6,830 nt of DNA from EsbW-18 sp964634615 (lineage in GTDB: Bacteria; Patescibacteriota; Minisyncoccia; Phycocordibacterales; EsbW-18), in assembly GCA_964634615.1 (NCBI GenBank), contig CAZWLQ010000032.1:1-6830 (forward strand), read 5' to 3'. Below the pieces are notes generated by a model. It was not told the DNA's origin, searched no databases, and saw only the letters and a program-made list of their open reading frames with translations. Position 1 is the stretch's first letter, and each line of letters begins with the position of its first letter. Shown here piece by piece: positions 4,571-6,830 of the stretch. A program made the translations under genes and the position numbers.

Positions 4571-5038
4571 TTCTTCCTTGATTTCTTCTGCTGGAGTTTC
4601 GATGATTTCTGGTGCCGCCTCTTCCGGTTCAATCGTTTCTGGAACTTCTGTCTCCGGAACGTCGGTGGTGAAAGCAACCGTGTGCATCTTGCGCATCTGT
4701 CGGCGGATTTCGCGCGCTGCCTTATCGCGGATGTGGTAGAGCTTGCTTCGGCGGGTCTTCACGCGACGGAGTACTTCAATTTTATCAATGAGCGGAGAGT
4801 AGAGTGGAAAAATCTTTTCAACACCATAACCACCCGACACACGACGAACCGTGAAGGTCGCACCTGGCTGTGTTCCACCCTTTCGAGCGAGCACCGTGCC
4901 TTCAAATGCTTGGAGACGGGTCTTGCCCTTTTCCTCAACTTTAATCCATACGCGGACGGTATCGCCCGAGCGCATGTCGAGTTCTTTACGAGCGGTCAGA
5001 TTGACCGTTGAGATTTTGATGTTTGCTGTCGTAGCCAT
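4559..5038 (-). CDS. rplS: 50S ribosomal protein L19
   Basis: L19 sits at the 30S-50S interface of the ribosome. The N-terminal 118 residues or so are a clear L19: RSGDTVRVWIKVEEKGKTR, QAFEGTVLARKGG, TFTVRRVSGGYGVEKIFPLYSP, and RRSKLYHIRDKAAREIR are all family hallmarks. The remaining 40 residues form an acidic, Pro/Glu/Thr-rich tail (repeats of VPET and EE) that is absent from the usual ~115-residue protein and is probably disordered. The ATG at 5038 has no Shine-Dalgarno, but a promoter-like pair (5047-5075) would start the message within a base or two of it, so the gene is probably leaderless. It is alone, without the rpsP-rimM-trmD genes that accompany it in many bacteria, and has its own terminator. 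Confidence 0.98.
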   Translation of the reverse strand: MATTANIKISTVNLTARKELDMRSGDTVRVWIKVEEKGKTRLQAFEGTVLARKGGTQPGATFTVRRVSGGYGVEKIFPLYSPLIDKIEVLRRVKTRRSKLYHIRDKAAREIRRQMRKMHTVAFTTDVPETEVPETIEPEEAAPEIIETPAEEIKEETAA

Positions 5039-5046
5039 GAGACGCT

Positions 5047-5075
5047 ACTGTAGCACGGCTTTTTGCCGTCGGCAA
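5047..5075 (-). promoter_or_regulatory. Probable leaderless promoter of rplS
   Basis: On the minus strand TTGCCG (5070-5075) and TACAGT (5047-5052) are 17 bases apart, each matching consensus at 4 of 6 positions. The -10 box ends 8 bases before the ATG, which places the start of the message at or next to the start codon. The spacer holds a small hairpin (ACGGC/GCCGT around five T). Confidence 0.45.
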
Positions 5076-5093
5076 GACATCGTCTCCACGTTT

Positions 5094-5132
5094 GCAAAGA
5101 GCCCGCCGAGTCCCTTTCGGGGTTCGGCGGGC
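5094..5132 (-). terminator. Terminator of the Nudix-rluD-72-aa operon
   Basis: GCCCGCCGA (5101-5109) pairs with TCGGCGGGC (5124-5132), with an inner CCC/GGG stem closed by a TTTC loop. It begins two bases after the stop of the 72-aa gene. On the minus strand the following tract is TCTTTGC, short in T, but the stem is very strong. Confidence 0.75.
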
Positions 5133-5134
5133 AG

Positions 5135-5353
5135 TTATTTCGGACGTCGTTCACACTCTTCCTGTGCGAAGAGAAAGGCCTCTTCGAAAGCGTCTCCCTC
5201 GGGAGTGCGGCTTTCGTAAAGATGCTTGCGACACGCTGCCGCGAGATTATCCCCGCGGGTTCCTGCTATCGCGCCGAGCAATGCTGCACGATGAATCTTG
5301 AAGTGTATCGGATGTTCTCTGAACCACGCTTCGAGTCTTTCGGGGTTGGGCAC
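5135..5353 (-). CDS. Small protein of unknown function downstream of the pseudouridine synthase (72 aa)
   Basis: The GTG at 5353 is preceded by GAAAGGAG four bases away, which marks it as the start; the open frame continues upstream into the pseudouridine synthase gene but has no other good ribosome site. The product is mostly helical and charged: PERLEAWFREHPIHFKIHRAALLGA, then a Gly/Ala-rich turn, ACRKHLYESRTPEGDAFEEAF and a Glu-rich end. It has one Cys and several His but no recognisable motif, signal or membrane segment. It starts 49 bases after the stop of the pseudouridine synthase gene and ends at a strong terminator, so it is the last gene of that operon. Function unknown. Confidence 0.66.
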   Translation of the reverse strand: MPNPERLEAWFREHPIHFKIHRAALLGAIAGTRGDNLAAACRKHLYESRTPEGDAFEEAFLFAQEECERRPK

Positions 5354-5402
5354 AGTGCTCCTTTCGCACGATTGAACGGCCACGATGACAATACGCTCTT
5401 TT

Positions 5403-6113
5403 TTAGAGGGACTCAAGTGCTCGAACAAAATCTTCCGGAAGAGGAGCTTCGATTGTGTGTTCGTTACCTTCTTGATCAACAAATGATATCTCTCGAGCGT
5501 GAAGCGCAAGTCGCTTGAAACCAAGACGTGCTGGTTCATCAGGTGCATAGAGCGAATCGCACACTACTGGATGATTGAGTGCCTTCATGTGGACACGAAT
5601 TTGGTGCGTGCGACCGGTCTTCGGACGAACCTCGAGGTATGTCGCTCCCTCCCCTCGCTCGATGACGCGATACTGGGTAATCGCATCGCGGATTGCGCCA
5701 CGCGCGCCGCGCTGTGCGGAGTAGCGACGGGGATCTTTTTTACTTTTGCCAATTGGACGCGTGATGACACCGCGATCATCTTTAACACTGCCGGAGACGA
5801 ACGTGTTATAGACCTTTCGTATCTCGCGATTCTTAAATGCATTTTTAAGAAAGAGAAATGTCTCTTGGTCTTTTGCGAGGAGCACAACACCTGACGTGTC
5901 TTTGTCCAAACGGTGGACGACACCGGGACGCGGAAGCAATGCGCCGGTTGATGTTTCCATTGGTTCACCAACATCTTTTGCCTGCGGATAGCGCGAAACG
6001 AACCAATCCGAAAGCGTTTTTTCAGTGGCTCGTCCATCGGTATGCACGAGCATGCCGGAGGGTTTATTCACCGCAAGGATGTGGTCGTTCTCAAAAAGGA
6101 TGGTGGGGTTCAT
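5403..6113 (-). CDS. RluA/RluD-family rRNA pseudouridine synthase
   Basis: The enzyme converts specific uridines in structured RNA, most probably 23S rRNA, to pseudouridine. All family motifs are present: NKPSGMLVH (16-24), the catalytic loop VVHRLDKDTSGVVLLAK (65-81) with catalytic Asp70, and GRTHQIRVHM (167-176), which builds the active site. At 236 residues it is a bare catalytic domain: the N-terminal S4 RNA-binding domain of longer RluC/RluD proteins is missing, as in RluA. The target uridine cannot be decided from sequence. The ATG at 6113 lies 17 bases after the Nudix stop codon, without a Shine-Dalgarno; since the genes are so close, the two are probably cotranscribed and possibly translationally coupled. 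Confidence 0.94.
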   Translation of the reverse strand: MNPTILFENDHILAVNKPSGMLVHTDGRATEKTLSDWFVSRYPQAKDVGEPMETSTGALLPRPGVVHRLDKDTSGVVLLAKDQETFLFLKNAFKNREIRKVYNTFVSGSVKDDRGVITRPIGKSKKDPRRYSAQRGARGAIRDAITQYRVIERGEGATYLEVRPKTGRTHQIRVHMKALNHPVVCDSLYAPDEPARLGFKRLALHAREISFVDQEGNEHTIEAPLPEDFVRALESL

Positions 6114-6130
6114 AGTGTGTGGACTGATTT

Positions 6131-6589
6131 TTAGATATATCCCATTTCCTCAAAAAATTCTTTTCCGCCGGGAACGTGTTCAACCGCCAGAAGCTCCTTA
6201 CGATCAAACCATTTTGCCTCAACAAGATCATCCCCGAGACGAATATCTATGTCATCTGCATTTTTATCGTCGATATAAACTTCAAAATAATTAAAGGTCA
6301 TGTGACACAAAACCCTTTCTTCTGTTTCTTGAAGTGTTCTTTCTGCAGAACCGTTCCGCACGATATTTAGAGGAACTACCCGACACAAGCTAATATCGAT
6401 ACCTGTCTCTTCTTTGACTTCGCGTTCGAGTGCGCGTTCAAATGTCTCGTTCTCATCAACCCCTCCCCCAGGGATATGCCAGGCATTCGGGTAGACACCT
6501 CCATGTGTCGGATCTTTTTGACCCATCAAGAGCTTGCCATCTTTGCTAAAAATGAGAGCTGCAACAATGGTCCGCTGGGTTTCACGCAT
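6131..6589 (-). CDS. Nudix hydrolase
   Basis: Nudix enzymes cleave a nucleoside diphosphate linked to another moiety, with a divalent metal. The 152-aa protein has an exact Nudix box, G42-x5-E48-x7-R56-E57-V-x-E60-E61-x-G63-I64, where Glu57, Glu60 and Glu61 would bind the metal, and the usual preceding strand with WHIPGGG. The substrate cannot be inferred; cleaning up oxidised nucleotides or sugar nucleotides is typical. The ATG at 6589 (MRETQRTIVA) is preferred over one at 6631, because the extra residues would come from the duplicated tRNA-Val end and lack the fold. That duplicate ends 13 bases upstream, so tRNA-Val and this gene were probably once directly adjacent. First gene of an operon with the pseudouridine synthase. 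Confidence 0.93.
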   Translation of the reverse strand: MRETQRTIVAALIFSKDGKLLMGQKDPTHGGVYPNAWHIPGGGVDENETFERALEREVKEETGIDISLCRVVPLNIVRNGSAERTLQETEERVLCHMTFNYFEVYIDDKNADDIDIRLGDDLVEAKWFDRKELLAVEHVPGGKEFFEEMGYI

Positions 6590-6599
6590 AAAGCACTGA

Positions 6600-6774
6600 T
6601 TGTGGGCGCTAAGGGATTCGGTCAAGAACATTTTTACTCGCCGCCGCTCGTAAAAATTTCTCGACCCTGCTCACGCGACCTCGCCTGCTGACGAGGTGCC
6701 CGCGTTCGCCTTCGAATCCCCTAGCACCTCATAAACAATAGTCGCGTAATACTACGCATTCCGCTCCTTTGTTT
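6600..6774 (-). mobile_element. Small gene-free insert behind tRNA-Val, bounded by a duplicate tRNA 3' end
   Basis: Bases 6600-6620 repeat 6775-6795, the 3' end of tRNA-Val from the T-loop CGA to three bases past the discriminator, with 21 of 21 matches. In between, from left to right: GTCAAGA; hairpin 1 (TTTTTAC 6631-6637 with GTAAAAA 6650-6656); TCTCGACCC (6659-6667); hairpin 2 (ACCTCG 6678-6683 with CGAGGT 6692-6697); an inverted tRNA-Val end (TTCGAATCCCCTAGCACC, 6711-6728; 16 of 18); and a short stem GCGTA/TACGC (6744-6757) followed on the minus strand by a T-rich tract. The layout equals that of the insert behind tRNA-Leu, with different tRNA-specific ends. It contains no ORF of note and separates tRNA-Val from the Nudix operon. 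Element status is inferred; repeats and hairpins are seen. Confidence 0.55.
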
Positions 6775-6777
6775 TTG

Positions 6778-6830
6778 TGGGCGCTAAGGGATTCGAACCC
6801 CTGACCTTCTCTGTGTAAAAGAGTTGCTCT
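6778..6830 (-). tRNA. tRNA-Val (anticodon TAC), 3' part
   Basis: The window edge cuts the gene; 53 bases of the 3' side are visible on the minus strand: end of the D stem (GAGC), anticodon stem CTCT/AGAG with loop TTTACAC (anticodon TAC), variable loop AGGTC, T stem AGGGG/CCCTT with loop TTCGAAT, acceptor strand AGCGCCC and discriminator A73 (base 6778). The first pair of the anticodon stem would be A-A. CCA is not encoded (next bases CAA). Confidence 0.94.

Noticed and set aside
4682..5219. Plus-strand open frames over rplS and 5063-5518
   Set aside because: They are shadows of rplS and of the 72-aa and pseudouridine synthase genes on the other strand.
5354..5548. Upstream extension of the 72-aa gene into the pseudouridine synthase gene
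   Set aside because: The overlap lies in coding sequence of a well-conserved enzyme, and the GTG at 5353 has a good Shine-Dalgarno.
6590..6631. Longer Nudix start at 6631
   Set aside because: The additional 14 residues are translated from the duplicated tRNA-Val end and have no place in the Nudix fold.

Overview
The window looks like a piece of a small-genome bacterium, most likely a member of the Patescibacteria (CPR). The supporting signs are three tRNA genes or gene ends without an encoded CCA, very compact gene spacing, several genes with no Shine-Dalgarno but a promoter-like -10 box a few bases before the ATG (apparently leaderless), an rplS gene standing alone, and many short proteins without recognisable family. 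The phylum is an inference; ribosomal protein L19 or the Nudix protein would be the sequences to place it.

Left part (1-3387) is probably the right-hand end of an integrated mobile element. It carries a partial membrane-anchored protein on the minus strand (1-146), a strongly folded intergenic segment (about 183-312), a hypothetical gene that appears broken by a one-base frameshift (353-631 and 564-1001), a 58-aa helical protein (1056-1232), two long hairpins (1244-1280, 1305-1348), a ribbon-helix-helix type regulator (1391-1585) and a 535-aa large serine recombinase (1780-3387). The recombinase reading frame runs 30 bases into the 3' end of a tRNA-His gene on the opposite strand, so the tRNA-His gene is the likely integration target and the recombinase gene touches the attachment junction. 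The other end of the element is outside the window.

Right part (3358-6830) is chromosomal housekeeping, nearly all on the minus strand: tRNA-Val (cut by the window edge), a Nudix hydrolase, an RluA/RluD-type 23S rRNA pseudouridine synthase, a 72-aa protein, a terminator, rplS with its own promoter and terminator, a 109-aa protein, tRNA-Leu and tRNA-His. One 62-aa ORF (3547-3735) runs the other way between the tRNA-His and tRNA-Leu genes.

The most unusual feature is a pair of related ~155-160 bp gene-free inserts directly behind tRNA-Leu (3781-3941) and tRNA-Val (6621-6774). Each is bounded by a second copy of the 3' end of its own neighbouring tRNA (T-loop to just past the discriminator base, 21-22 bp), each contains an inverted copy of that same tRNA end, and the two inserts share an order of motifs: GTCA.GA, hairpin 1, TCTCGACCC, hairpin 2, inverted tRNA end, terminator-like stem. 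They look like copies of one small, non-autonomous element that targets tRNA 3' ends. I know of no described family matching them, but I could not search.
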